From positions 558,001 to 622,000 of the forward strand of contig CAWHZD010000008.1 of the NCBI GenBank assembly GCA_963833745.1: 64,000 nucleotides of DNA, read 5' to 3'. This DNA is from AP-15 sp963833745. GTDB taxonomy: Bacteria; Pseudomonadota; Alphaproteobacteria; ATCC43930; CGMCC-115725. Shown here piece by piece: positions 27,543 through 36,341 of the stretch. The notes beneath the pieces were generated by a model. That model saw nothing but the letters and a program-made list of their open reading frames with translations. It was not told the origin of the DNA and searched no databases. The position numbers were made by a program, and so were the translations under genes. Position 1 is the stretch's first letter, and each line of letters opens with the position of its first letter.

Positions 27543-27580
27543 CGGTTCGAACGGCCTGACGCTCTTGCGAAAAACGCTGA

Positions 27581-28054
27581 TCAGGGGCCGGAGCCGAAAA
27601 TCTTGAACAAGACCCGGTCGCCGGGCTTGATGCCGAGCCGCGAAGCGGTGCCGCCATTGAGCTCGATGACAACCCGCACCGGGGCGGCGGCGGCGATGAT
27701 CGCGTCCGATTGCGGCACCGCGCGCTCGCGGATGTTGACGATGCGGCCCTGCTCGTCGACGAACAGCATGTCGAGCGGGATCAGGGTGTTGCGCATCCAC
27801 ATCGTCGCCATCGTCGGCTCTTTGAAGTCGAACAGCATTCCCGCATCCGGTGCCAGCTCGCGGCGGAACATCAGCCCGTGCTCCATCTGGGCCGGCGTCT
27901 CGGCCAGTTCGACGTTGAAGTTGTGCTTGCCGTCGGCGCTGACGATCGTCACGACCGCCGCCGCATCGTTTTGCGAGCGGGCAATGCCCGCCCACGCGGA
28001 CAGGACGACCGCAAGCAAAACCGGCAACACGAGGAGGACACGACGGGTCAGCAT
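27581..28054 (-). CDS. DUF192 family secreted protein
   Basis: The 157-residue product has an N-terminal signal (RRVLLVLPVLLAVVLSAWAG, then ARS). The DUF192 signature follows: TPAQMEHGLMFRRELAPDAGMLF, then PTMATMWMRNTLIPLDMLFVD and the C-terminal GIKPGDRVLF. The family's role is unknown; it is often found near secreted or envelope proteins. The ATG at 28054 starts the signal peptide and discards a long upstream open frame that overlaps the divergent antiporter gene. Confidence 0.88.
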   Translation of the reverse strand: MLTRRVLLVLPVLLAVVLSAWAGIARSQNDAAAVVTIVSADGKHNFNVELAETPAQMEHGLMFRRELAPDAGMLFDFKEPTMATMWMRNTLIPLDMLFVDEQGRIVNIRERAVPQSDAIIAAAAPVRVVIELNGGTASRLGIKPGDRVLFKIFGSGP

Positions 28055-28213
28055 TGGAGGAATCCGACGTTTTTTCAGTGTGGAATGCTGTAATATGCCG
28101 CGACGGCAAGGCTGCAAATCAACGCATCCGCAATTTCGGCTCGAAAGTCTTTGCGCCGCCGACCGCTTGTGAGGGGAAGCCGGCACCGCTAGGTTTGCCG
28201 CGGCGGACAGATC

Positions 28214-30703
28214 ATGCACGAAACTGTTCTGACAGTCTTTACCGTTACGGCGATGCTCGGGCTGATCAGCCTGCTGCTGCCGCTCGCCGAGCGCTTTTCG
28301 ATCCCGTACAGCGTGCTGCTTGCTCTGGTTGGGATTGCAATCGGCGGCGCCACGCACATTCCCGAATCCTATCTGCACGGTGGCGCGATCCGTGACATCA
28401 TCGCCACGTTGCACAATTTCGGGCTCAGCGCCGAGTCGCTGCTTTACATATTTTTGCCGGCGCTGCTGTTCGAGGCGGCGCTCAACATCGATGTCGGGCA
28501 GCTGGGCGACGAGGTCGCGCCGGTGCTGCTGCTCGCGATCATCGGCGTTGTCGTCTGCACCCTCGTCGTCGGCTTTGCGCTGTGGCCGCTGGCGCCGGTC
28601 GGCGTCCTCGCCTGCATCGTCCTCGGCGCGATCATCGCCACCACCGATCCTGCCGCCGTCGTCGGCATCTTCCGCGACATCGGGGCGCCGCGCCGGCTGT
28701 CGACCCTGGTGCAGGGCGAGAGCCTGTTCAACGACGCGGCGGCGATCGCGATCTATACGCTCGCGGTCGCGATCTTGACCGGAACGCGGCCGGCGCATCC
28801 CGGCGACGGGGTGCTGATTTTTCTGCGCCAGTTCGGCGGCGGCGTCGCTGTCGGCTATGCGACCGGATGGATGGTGGCGCTGTCGATGCCGGTGCTGCGG
28901 TCGAGCCGGCTCGCCGAGGCGACGCTGACGATCGGCTTTGCCTACGCGATCTACATCATCTGCGACCATTACCTGCATGTTTCCGGCGTGGTCGCGGTCG
29001 CTGCCGCGGCACTCGCCGTCAGCGGCGAAGGACGCCGCCGCCTGGCCCCGTCGAATTTCGAAAGCCTGGTGACGACCTGGGAACAGCTGGCGTTTTGGGC
29101 GAGCTCGCTGATCTTTCTGTTTGCCGCGATGCGCACGCCGGAATTGCTGGTGCATGCCACCTGGCGCGATCTGGTGCTGCTCGGCGCCCTGATCGCGGCG
29201 GCGATGGCGGCACGCGCACTGACGCTTTACGGGCTGATCCCGGTGCTGAGTTTTGCCCGCATCGCCCAGCCGATCGGCGCCAATTACAAGCTGTTCATGC
29301 TGTGGGGCGGGATGCGCGGCGCGGTGTCGTTGGCGCTCGCTCTGGCGGTGACCGAGGAAATGTCGGTGCCGCCGGAAATCCGCCAGTTTGTCGGTGTGCT
29401 GGCGACCGGGTTTGTCCTGTTCACGCTGCTCGTCACCGGTCCGACGATGCGGCCCTTGATGCGGCTCCTGAAGCTCAACGACGCGCCGCCGGCCGAGAAC
29501 GCTCTGCGCGAGCGGGTCATCGGCCTCTCTTTGGCGACGATCCAGGGACAGATCGAGAATGTCGCGCTCCAGCACGAGATCCCGGCGGAGGTGGTCGAGG
29601 AGGTCGTCGCCGTCTACGGCACCCGCAGCCGCAATCCCGCCGACATCGCCGAAGAGAACGCGCAGCTGCCGGCGGCGCTACGCACGCGGGCGGCGCTGAC
29701 GGTGCTGGCCGACCGTGAGCAGGAATACTGCCTCGAGTATTTCGAGGGGCGAACCGTGTCGCGGCGGGTGGCGGCGGTGCTGCTCGCCCACACCGGACGG
29801 CTGCGCGACGCGGTGCGCACGCACGGCGCCGAGGGCTACCAGCACACCGCGGCGCGGCTGCGCCGCTTTGGTCCGGGCTTTCGCCTGGCGCTGGCGTTGC
29901 ACCGGCGGATCGGGATTGCCGGCCCGCTGGCGCGCGAATTGTCCGACCGCTTCGAGGTCCAGCTCGCTGTCCGCATCCTGCTGAAGAACCTGACCGCGTT
30001 CAATAGCGAGCAGATCGGTCCGTTGTTCGGCAGCGGACCGAGCGCCGCCATGGCGCAGCAGATCGAGCTTCGGTTGAGCGAGATCGACCGCTCCATCGCC
30101 GCGCTGAAGCTGCAATATCCGAGCTATGTGCGCCGGCTCGGGACGCAATATCTGGCCCGCGCCGCCGCGCGCTTCGAGGAGGAGAGCTACCGGAGGCTGC
30201 GCGCGGAGTCGATTATCAACCAGGAGGTCTTCGACGACCTGCAGCGTGAATTGCGCCGCCGCCGCCGGACGGTCGAAGCGCGCACCGTGCTCGATCTCGG
30301 ATTGAAGAGCGATGATCTGCTCGGCCGCGTGCCGATGTTCGCGGTCCTTGGCGACAAAACCCGGCGCGCCGTCGCCCGACTGTTGCGTCCGCGTCTCGCG
30401 GTGCCGGGCGAGGTCATCGTGCGTCGCGGCGAGCGCGGCGACGCGATGTATTTCATCTCGTCAGGCGCGGTCGAAGTACGGATTTCGCCGCATCCGGTCC
30501 AGCTTGGCAGCGGCGATTTTTTCGGCGAGCTGGCGCTGCTGGTCGCCGACCGCCGCAACGCCGATGTGGTGGCGCTCGGCTATTGCCAGCTCTTGAGCCT
30601 CGCGGCGCGCGACCTCAACCGCCTGTTCGGCACCGAGCCGGCACTCCGCGATCACATCCGCGCCGTCGCCGCGGCCCGCGCCGCTGCCGCCCAATCCAGC
30701 TGA
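28214..30703 (+). CDS. CPA1-family Na+/H+ antiporter with C-terminal cyclic-nucleotide-binding domain
   Basis: An 829-residue inner-membrane exchanger. About 12 hydrophobic segments fill residues 1-410, with the family motif LFNDAAAIAIY after VQGES, carrying the ion-binding Asn-Asp pair. MRGAVSLALALAV marks another conserved helix. A long cytoplasmic region follows. The last 120 residues form a cNMP-type domain (MYFISSGAVEVRI, GDFFGELALLVADRRNADVVA). The layout resembles NhaP/SOS1-type exchangers regulated by ligand. It would control pH or Na+ homeostasis. Confidence 0.92.
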   Translation: MHETVLTVFTVTAMLGLISLLLPLAERFSIPYSVLLALVGIAIGGATHIPESYLHGGAIRDIIATLHNFGLSAESLLYIFLPALLFEAALNIDVGQLGDEVAPVLLLAIIGVVVCTLVVGFALWPLAPVGVLACIVLGAIIATTDPAAVVGIFRDIGAPRRLSTLVQGESLFNDAAAIAIYTLAVAILTGTRPAHPGDGVLIFLRQFGGGVAVGYATGWMVALSMPVLRSSRLAEATLTIGFAYAIYIICDHYLHVSGVVAVAAAALAVSGEGRRRLAPSNFESLVTTWEQLAFWASSLIFLFAAMRTPELLVHATWRDLVLLGALIAAAMAARALTLYGLIPVLSFARIAQPIGANYKLFMLWGGMRGAVSLALALAVTEEMSVPPEIRQFVGVLATGFVLFTLLVTGPTMRPLMRLLKLNDAPPAENALRERVIGLSLATIQGQIENVALQHEIPAEVVEEVVAVYGTRSRNPADIAEENAQLPAALRTRAALTVLADREQEYCLEYFEGRTVSRRVAAVLLAHTGRLRDAVRTHGAEGYQHTAARLRRFGPGFRLALALHRRIGIAGPLARELSDRFEVQLAVRILLKNLTAFNSEQIGPLFGSGPSAAMAQQIELRLSEIDRSIAALKLQYPSYVRRLGTQYLARAAARFEEESYRRLRAESIINQEVFDDLQRELRRRRRTVEARTVLDLGLKSDDLLGRVPMFAVLGDKTRRAVARLLRPRLAVPGEVIVRRGERGDAMYFISSGAVEVRISPHPVQLGSGDFFGELALLVADRRNADVVALGYCQLLSLAARDLNRLFGTEPALRDHIRAVAAARAAAAQSS

Positions 30704-30744
30704 CACGGCCGCAGCGGCAGCCGCCATATCAGGCCTGATGCTGA

Positions 30745-31584
30745 TCAGCTCTGTGCGAACAGGTGTTGCACGTCGGCTTGAGCGATCGCCGGGTTCAGCG
30801 CGTCAAAGCGGCCGGTGGCCTTGAGCTGCTCGGCAATCTGGCGGCTGGTCGCCGCCGCCATCAGCGCGACGGCGCTGGCGGTGCTGGCGCGCGCCACACC
30901 CAAGGCTTCGAGCTCGGCGACGCTCGGCGAGCCGGCGCGCACGTTGACGTTGACCGGCGCCGCCAATGCCTTGACCAGCCGGCCGATGGTCTCGCGGTCG
31001 CGCAGACTGATTGGATAGAAACAGTCGGCGCCGGCAGCGAGATAGGCCTTGCCGCGCTCGACGGCCGCGTCGAACCGGCCGGCGGGATCGCCGATGTTGC
31101 GCAGATAGAGATCGGTGCGCGCGTTGATCACGATCGGCACCCCGACGGCGCGGGCGGCTTCACGCGCGGCGCGAATGCGCTCGGCGGCATCGGCGACGGT
31201 GCGGATCGGCGCCGCCGCTCGGGGTGTCCCGTCTTCCAGATTTACCCCCACCGCACCGGCACTGATGATGTCGCGGACCGATTTCCCGACCGCATCGGGG
31301 GTGTCGCCAAATCCCGCCTCGATGTCGGCGGTCACCGGCACGTGCACCGAGCGGACGATGCGGCGGGTCGCAGCCACGACCTCTTCCCACGGGGCCGCCT
31401 CACCGTCGGCATAGCCGATCGCCCATGACACGCCGCCGCTGGTCGTGGCGATCGCCGCAAAGTCCGCTGCCGCAAAGATGCGTGCGCTCAGCGCATCCCA
31501 CGCGTTGGGCAGCAACAGCAACGAACCCCCGCGGTGCATGCGGCGAAAAGCCTCGGCCTGCAGGGCTCGCTCGGTCGCGTTCAT
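30745..31584 (-). CDS. Isocitrate lyase / PEP mutase family protein
   Basis: The ATG at 31584 follows GGGAG and gives a 279-residue TIM-barrel protein. LLLPNAWDALSARIF, DIEAGFGDTP and VGVNLEDG are the family landmarks: Mg2+-binding acidic residues and the phosphonate/oxaloacetate-lyase-type active site. The KKCGH motif of true isocitrate lyase is absent, so it is in the carboxyvinyl-carboxyphosphonate/2-methylisocitrate-lyase-like group. Exact substrate unknown. Confidence 0.88.
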   Translation of the reverse strand: MNATERALQAEAFRRMHRGGSLLLLPNAWDALSARIFAAADFAAIATTSGGVSWAIGYADGEAAPWEEVVAATRRIVRSVHVPVTADIEAGFGDTPDAVGKSVRDIISAGAVGVNLEDGTPRAAAPIRTVADAAERIRAAREAARAVGVPIVINARTDLYLRNIGDPAGRFDAAVERGKAYLAAGADCFYPISLRDRETIGRLVKALAAPVNVNVRAGSPSVAELEALGVARASTASAVALMAAATSRQIAEQLKATGRFDALNPAIAQADVQHLFAQS

Positions 31585-31793
31585 CGGTTGCTCCCGCGTC
31601 GCCAACAGGGATCCCGCAACCCTCTCCCGATCGCTGAACGACGTCAAGCGAGGGAGGCGCCGTCACATACCCGCGGGATTATTGTCTCAGATTGCCGATG
31701 CGAATCTCCGCAAGTTCCCGCGCTGTTTCCTGTTGCACTACGTCAAAATCGGCTAATCTGCGACAGACACCATCGATTGACAGGGTGGAGGCG

Positions 31794-32693
31794 ATGTCAG
31801 CCGCCTATAGCACGGTCAAATCACCAGAGCGCGTGGTCGCCCGGTTCCTGCTCCAATATTACAACATCTGGGAGAAATACTTCCCGGCTCTCAATAAACG
31901 CGCCCATTGGCAGGTCATTTTTATGGCCCGGTCCTGCGATGCCGGTGGCGTGTCGAGCCGGGCGATCCACCGCACCCTGTACGGGTCCTACGGCACCGAC
32001 ATCAGGACTTGCATCGAGCGGATCAAGGATTGCGAGCGCGACGGCTTTATCAGGGTCTTTGACACGGCGAACCGGGAATGCGCTGCCGCCGCGGGGTGCC
32101 TGATCGGGCCGACCGGCCAATTGTTCGAGAGCTTCGACGCGCACTGTCGCGACACGGTCGACGAGATTTGCGCCGTGGCCGGTGACGAGGTCTATCGCCA
32201 CGCTCGCGCGATCGGGTGCGACGACGGCTTGATCTCGGAGATCTACCGCTTTTTTGGTGCCTGCGACCAGAAATGGCGGGAAACCTGCGAGCACGTGGTC
32301 AGGACAAAGGGACTGACCCCCGCCCATGTCGAAGACTCGATGGACCATCTGGTGACCTACCAGTATTGGGCTATCGTCATGCTGCTGTGGTCGGCCGCCG
32401 CTTTCGGCGGCGATCGCACCGGACCCGCGGCGCTGGTCATCGACGAAATCATCAGTCGGATGTGGGACCGGCTGCGGCTCGGCCATCTCGCCATCAAGGA
32501 ACGCGTCGGCAATCTGATCCGCTGGGGCTTTTTTGCCGAAGAAACCATAAAAAAGCACAAGGCGGTTTCCCTGACCCGGATTGCCGGCGACGCGATCAGT
32601 GCCGGGCTGGCCGAGACGCGGCCGTTGCTGGCCGACCTGCACGCCAGGCTCGTCATGGAGCATCTCGGAGCGAGCGCCGGCAAGGTCGCCTGA
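31794..32693 (+). CDS. Unknown protein, possible N-terminal winged helix
   Basis: The ATG at 31794 has GGTGGAGG upstream and gives 299 residues. The first 110 residues contain AHWQVIFMARSCDAGGVSSRAIHRTLYG and CIERIKDCERDGFIRVFD, which could be a MarR-like winged-helix fold. The rest is mostly helical with several Cys and Trp. There is no signal peptide or membrane segment. I do not recognise a family. It is followed by a TPR protein gene 78 bases downstream on the same strand. Confidence 0.65.
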   Translation: MSAAYSTVKSPERVVARFLLQYYNIWEKYFPALNKRAHWQVIFMARSCDAGGVSSRAIHRTLYGSYGTDIRTCIERIKDCERDGFIRVFDTANRECAAAAGCLIGPTGQLFESFDAHCRDTVDEICAVAGDEVYRHARAIGCDDGLISEIYRFFGACDQKWRETCEHVVRTKGLTPAHVEDSMDHLVTYQYWAIVMLLWSAAAFGGDRTGPAALVIDEIISRMWDRLRLGHLAIKERVGNLIRWGFFAEETIKKHKAVSLTRIAGDAISAGLAETRPLLADLHARLVMEHLGASAGKVA

Positions 32694-32771
32694 TACGGAG
32701 CGGGTTTCGGCGACTTTTCAACCGCCGAAGAGCCGGGGTTCGGACCGGAGTTGCCGGTCGGCGGAGTATCG

Positions 32772-33815
32772 ATGATGCGCCGCGCTACCGGCGTTGCAGC
32801 AGCGGTGCTGATTTTCCTCGCAGCGCTGCGTTCGGAGGCGCAGGCGACACCTTCGAGCCACGGCGATGCCGGTTCGGTGCTGGCCCGCTCGCTGGCGACA
32901 ACCGAACGGCGTTTGGGACCGGCGGCGCCGGATTTGCTGCCGATCCTGTCTTCATTGGCGCAAATACGGTTCGAGCAGGCCGAATTCGCCGAGGCGACGG
33001 CGCTGCGCCGGCGATCGCTGAGGATCGCGATTGCCGCTTACGGCAGCGCGTCGCTGCAAGCGGCGGACGCAATGGCGGCACTCGCTCGTCTGTACATCGA
33101 GTTGCGCCGCTATCTCGATGCCGAACCGCTGGCGATCGCGGCAACCAACGTGCTTCGCGATCGGCTCGGGGAGTCCAACCCCGCCCTGGCGCCGGTGCTG
33201 GCCGACCAGGCACGGATCGCACTCGCGAGGGGCGACGACGACCGCGCCCGCAAATGGGCCGAGGAAGCGGTCGCGATCGACAAAAAAAACGACAAGGCGC
33301 CGCAAAGTGACCGGTTGCGGGTGCTCGGCGCCGTGCTGGCTAGCGAGGGCCGGTTCGAGGACAGCGAGCGGGCGCTGCGCCGGGCCCTCGCCCGCGACCG
33401 CGCCACGGGCGATCCGCTCGCGACCGCGCGCAGCCTCGCCCAGCTCGGCGACGCCTATCTAAGGCAGAAGCGCTATGCCGAGGCCTTGCCGCTGGTCGAG
33501 GAGGCGGCCTTGCTCGACGAGGACCATCTCGGCCCCACCCATACGCTGATCGCCGAGGATTTTCACGATCTGGGCCTGATCTATCTCGCGACCAACCGCT
33601 CCGCCGATGCGGCCAAAGTCCTGCGCACGGCGATCGACCTCTTGGAGCGCGGTGCCGGGCGAGGCACACCTACCCTCGCCTACGTCCAACTCGACCTTGC
33701 CCGCGCCGAGCACGCACTCGGCCACGAAAAGAAGGCCCAGTCTTTGTTCACCGATGCCCGCCGGATCCTCAATGCGGCCGAGGACGAAGAACGAGACCGC
33801 CAGCGGCAAGTCTAA
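32772..33815 (+). CDS. Secreted tetratricopeptide-repeat protein
   Basis: The ATG pair at 32772 follows GGCGGAG. A signal peptide (TGVAAAVLIFLAALRSEAQA) leads to about six degenerate TPR units of 40-42 residues, each with an A-x-x-L-x-x-Y/A pattern. Examples are FAEATALRRRSLRIAIAAYG, YAEALPLVEEAALLDEDHLG and AAKVLRTAIDLLERGAG. TPR arrays mediate protein-protein contacts; this one would be periplasmic. The 347 residues end in a charged helix. Confidence 0.85.
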   Translation: MMRRATGVAAAVLIFLAALRSEAQATPSSHGDAGSVLARSLATTERRLGPAAPDLLPILSSLAQIRFEQAEFAEATALRRRSLRIAIAAYGSASLQAADAMAALARLYIELRRYLDAEPLAIAATNVLRDRLGESNPALAPVLADQARIALARGDDDRARKWAEEAVAIDKKNDKAPQSDRLRVLGAVLASEGRFEDSERALRRALARDRATGDPLATARSLAQLGDAYLRQKRYAEALPLVEEAALLDEDHLGPTHTLIAEDFHDLGLIYLATNRSADAAKVLRTAIDLLERGAGRGTPTLAYVQLDLARAEHALGHEKKAQSLFTDARRILNAAEDEERDRQRQV

Positions 33816-34032
33816 GAGCCCCCGTTGCCGAGGCCGGCGTCGCAACCACGTGGTGGCTGCGAAAACCACAGGGCTCAGCCATCTCGACCTTGCTGATCGT
33901 GGTCGGGCTGCGGGCGATGGCTCGACGACGCCGCCCGACCGTTGCGCTAAAATCGGAGGCGGCCTGCCGCTCGGCTGGGTCGCGACAAACCCCTTTTCAT
34001 CATGTCCGGGTCGGCCGGCCGATGGACTTCGA

Positions 34033-34530
34033 TCACAGCAGCGACATCCCCTGGCTCCCCGCCACGGCCGCCAGGATCGTGATGACGCTCAGTGCGAGGA
34101 GAAGCCAGTGAGCCCGGTGCAGCAGCGCAAAAGCCTTGTCGGGCGCCGCCGTGGCCCGAGCATGGAACCGCCGGTGGAGAATGAGCGGCTCGGCGATGAA
34201 CAGGATGACCGTAAAAAGCAGCCATAGGCACACCATAGCGTGCATCCACCAGAACTCGCCCGAGCGAAACCGGCTCCACAAGTCGAGGCGACCGGTCATG
34301 TAGAAGCCGGTCAGCGCGACGACCAGCGTGGCGAGCCGCGCCTGCCAGACGAACCGCCGCTCGATGGCCTCGAAGACCTGAAGCCGGTGCGCGCCGAGAT
34401 CGCCGCGCCGAATGGCCGGCAGTACGACCATCGTCACCATCGCGATCCCGCCGATCCAGATCACGACGGCAAGAACATGCAGCGCCCGGGCGACAGCGAC
34501 ATCATCCACGGCTTGCCTCGCGAGGATCAT
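34033..34530 (-). CDS. Four-helix integral membrane protein, CopD/DUF2269-like
   Basis: The 165-residue product has four hydrophobic stretches (about residues 15-37, 62-78, 95-115 and 138-158). Conserved-looking His residues occur in ARALHVLAVVIWIGG, WWMHAMV and LHRAHWLL, which could bind haem or copper. This resembles small CopD-type or putative membrane proteins linked to nitric oxide and nitrite metabolism. Its start overlaps the nsrR 3' end by 29 bases, so it is in the nsrR operon. Confidence 0.75.
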   Translation of the reverse strand: MILARQAVDDVAVARALHVLAVVIWIGGIAMVTMVVLPAIRRGDLGAHRLQVFEAIERRFVWQARLATLVVALTGFYMTGRLDLWSRFRSGEFWWMHAMVCLWLLFTVILFIAEPLILHRRFHARATAAPDKAFALLHRAHWLLLALSVITILAAVAGSQGMSLL

Positions 34531-34978
34531 TCGTCGCCCGCGTCTCGGACGCGAGGCCCAAGCTGCGGGCGAGCGACGCGCCGGGAGCCAGCAGATCGGC
34601 CAGGGTGTAGCCGTCCAGCGTCCGCAAAAACGCCAAGGTCGCCTCGTGAAGCGCGCGGCGCAGCACGCAGCATCCTTCGATCCGGCAGAACCCGGCTTCG
34701 GCGAGACACCCCATCACGGCCAGCTCTTCTTCGCTGTCTCGCACGACTGCCCCGACGCCGATCTCGGCGGGTGGGCGCGTCAGCCTTATCCCGCCTCCGT
34801 TGCCGCGGATCGTGTCGACGTATCCCTGCTGGCCGAGCTTGTTCACCACCTTCATCAGGTGGGTTCGTGAAATCCCAAAGCTTTCGGCAATCTGCGTGAT
34901 GGTCGCAAATTGTCCCTTACGGGCGCCGACATAGATCAGCGTCCGCAACGCGTAGTCGGTCCACAAGGTAAGGCGCAT
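34502..34978 (-). CDS. nsrR: Rrf2-family nitric-oxide-sensing repressor NsrR
   Basis: The ATG at 34978 gives MRLTLWTDYALRTLIYVGAR, the standard Rrf2 opening, then a winged helix with ITQIAESFGISRTHLMKVV and GGGIRLTRP. Cysteines at 91, 98, 103 and 104 (GCLAEAGFCRIEGCC) provide the [2Fe-2S]/[4Fe-4S] ligands, and LDGYTLADLL completes the NsrR pattern. NO destroys the cluster and relieves repression. A truncated haemoglobin gene is divergent, a typical NsrR target arrangement. Confidence 0.9.
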   Translation of the reverse strand: MRLTLWTDYALRTLIYVGARKGQFATITQIAESFGISRTHLMKVVNKLGQQGYVDTIRGNGGGIRLTRPPAEIGVGAVVRDSEEELAVMGCLAEAGFCRIEGCCVLRRALHEATLAFLRTLDGYTLADLLAPGASLARSLGLASETRATNDPREASRG

Positions 34979-35027
34979 GGGCGTTTCGTCTCCCGCACGA
35001 TCGGGAGTGCCGATCGTTGACTCTATA

Positions 35028-35039
35028 AACATACATGTT
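35028..35039. promoter_or_regulatory. Palindromic candidate operator between nsrR and the haemoglobin gene
   Basis: AACAT-AC-ATGTT is a perfect short inverted repeat in the AT-rich part of the 125-bp divergent spacer. It is a plausible NsrR site by position and palindromy, but it is only a partial match to published NsrR motifs as I remember them. Confidence 0.4.
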
Positions 35040-35103
35040 ATATGGATCTTATATCGAAGCGCAATATGACAATCCCCATTTGGATCGTCGGGCGAGAGTA
35101 CGA

Positions 35104-35604
35104 ATGGGCGTTGACACGCGGGCCGGGACACACGATCGCGATCTGATTCTCGCGGACATCGTGGCGCGCACCGGCATCGACGAGGCGATGATCGACCGGC
35201 TGGTGCGAGCTTTTTATGGCCGCGCCCGGCTCGACCCGCTGATCGGCCCGATCTTCGAGAGCCGGGTGCGCGACTGGGAGGATCACTTCGACCGCATGTG
35301 CGCCTTCTGGTCGTCGGTCGCGCTGATGAGCGGTCGCTATCACGGCCAGCCGATGGTGGCTCACATGCCGTTGCCCATCGACACTCCGCATTTCGATCGC
35401 TGGCTGGAGATCTTCGCCGCGACCGCGCGGGAGGTCTGTCCGCCCGCCGCGGCCACTCATTTTCTCGAACGCGCTCATCGGATTGCCGACAGCCTCGAAC
35501 TGGGCATCGCTTGTCAGAAGGGAAAAATCAGGCCGAGGCGAGCGCGGCCGCCGCAAACCCTCCCGCCTGAGGCGTCCGCAGCGGCGCGCGTGATCGGCGA
35601 ATAG
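35104..35604 (+). CDS. Group III truncated haemoglobin
   Basis: The ATG at 35104 follows GGGCGAGAG and gives 166 residues. FYGRARLDPLIGPIFESRV and WEDHFDRMCAFWSSVALMSGRYHGQPM are group III landmarks. The proximal haem His is in PHFDRWLEIF (His97), with Trp100 near it. These proteins bind O2 and NO and are linked to nitrosative stress. The last 35 residues are basic and not part of the globin fold. The gene is divergent from nsrR. Confidence 0.92.
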   Translation: MGVDTRAGTHDRDLILADIVARTGIDEAMIDRLVRAFYGRARLDPLIGPIFESRVRDWEDHFDRMCAFWSSVALMSGRYHGQPMVAHMPLPIDTPHFDRWLEIFAATAREVCPPAAATHFLERAHRIADSLELGIACQKGKIRPRRARPPQTLPPEASAAARVIGE

Positions 35605-35632
35605 CCGCCCACCGTCGACAAAAGAATTTGCC

Positions 35633-35869
35633 GTGGATCGCGACAGCCCTAACGGGGTAACCCATTCCGCGGATGGCTTTGTCGTCGACGCCCGGATGAT
35701 CGCCGGGGAACTGGGTCTTTCGCCCGACGATTTCTGGCGGGAAATCAAGCGCGGTATCGTCTACGGCGTCGTCGAACGGGGCGAGGGCGACGATGCCGGC
35801 CGCATGCGGCTGACCTTCCGCTATCGCGCCCGGTCCTGGTCGGTAACGCTCGAGGACCCGGTACAGTGA
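35633..35869 (+). CDS. DUF6522 family protein
   Basis: A 78-residue protein starting at GTG, 28 bases after the haemoglobin stop. It shows the small-family pattern: a hydrophobic FVVDARMIAGELGL, then FWREIKRGIVYGVVERGEGDDAGRMRLTFRYR, ending in a short beta region. Function is unknown; such genes often accompany denitrification or NO-related genes, and that agrees with the location. The 3' end overlaps the CBS-BON remnant on the other strand. Confidence 0.7.
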   Translation: MDRDSPNGVTHSADGFVVDARMIAGELGLSPDDFWREIKRGIVYGVVERGEGDDAGRMRLTFRYRARSWSVTLEDPVQ

Positions 35870-36333
35870 CCTGCCGATCCCGCGGACAGCCCGTCCTGGA
35901 GGCCAGCTCCGCTGCCTGCTCGTTGAGGACGTACCGCTTGGCTCAAGACCAGGCGGTCGCGGACTTGCTTGACGCCGGATACGTTTTCCGCGGCGACCCG
36001 CAAGGCGGTACGCTGCCGCTGATCGAGCATCGCGCCGCTCAAGTCGACGATCCCGTCATTCACCTGAACATCAATTGCGCTCTGTTGCGCCCATGCCTGC
36101 TTGTCGAGTTCGGTCTCGATCTGCCGGCGAATCTCGGCATCGCTCACCGATGCCGAGTTCGGCTTGGGTGAAAGCACGACAAACGCATGCAAGATGTCAC
36201 TGCGGCTAACCATGCCGACCAGTTCGCTGCCGCGAAGCACAGGAACTCGTTTGATGTCGTGCTTTTCCGTCAGCCTGACGACCTCATCGAGGGGCGCGTC
36301 CATGGCGACCGTCACGACACCCCGGGTCAGCGA
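35821..36333 (-). pseudogene. CBS-BON protein remnant lacking its N-terminal half
   Basis: The frame reads TRGVVTVAMDAPLDEVVRL, then IKRVPVLRGSELVGMVSRSDIL (the second CBS motif) and a BON domain (IDVQVNDGIVDLSG, ALRVAAENVSGVKQVRDRLV). Full members have two CBS domains before BON; the first CBS and the start codon are missing. The upstream sequence belongs to the MocR gene end. It is most likely a truncated remnant, perhaps left by the arrival of the mocR block. Confidence 0.75.
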
Positions 36334-36341
36334 AACCCGCG

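Noticed and set aside
27581..29575. 664-codon minus-strand protein including the DUF192 domain
   Set aside because: The upstream two thirds is antisense to the antiporter gene; a signal peptide start at 28054 is more natural.
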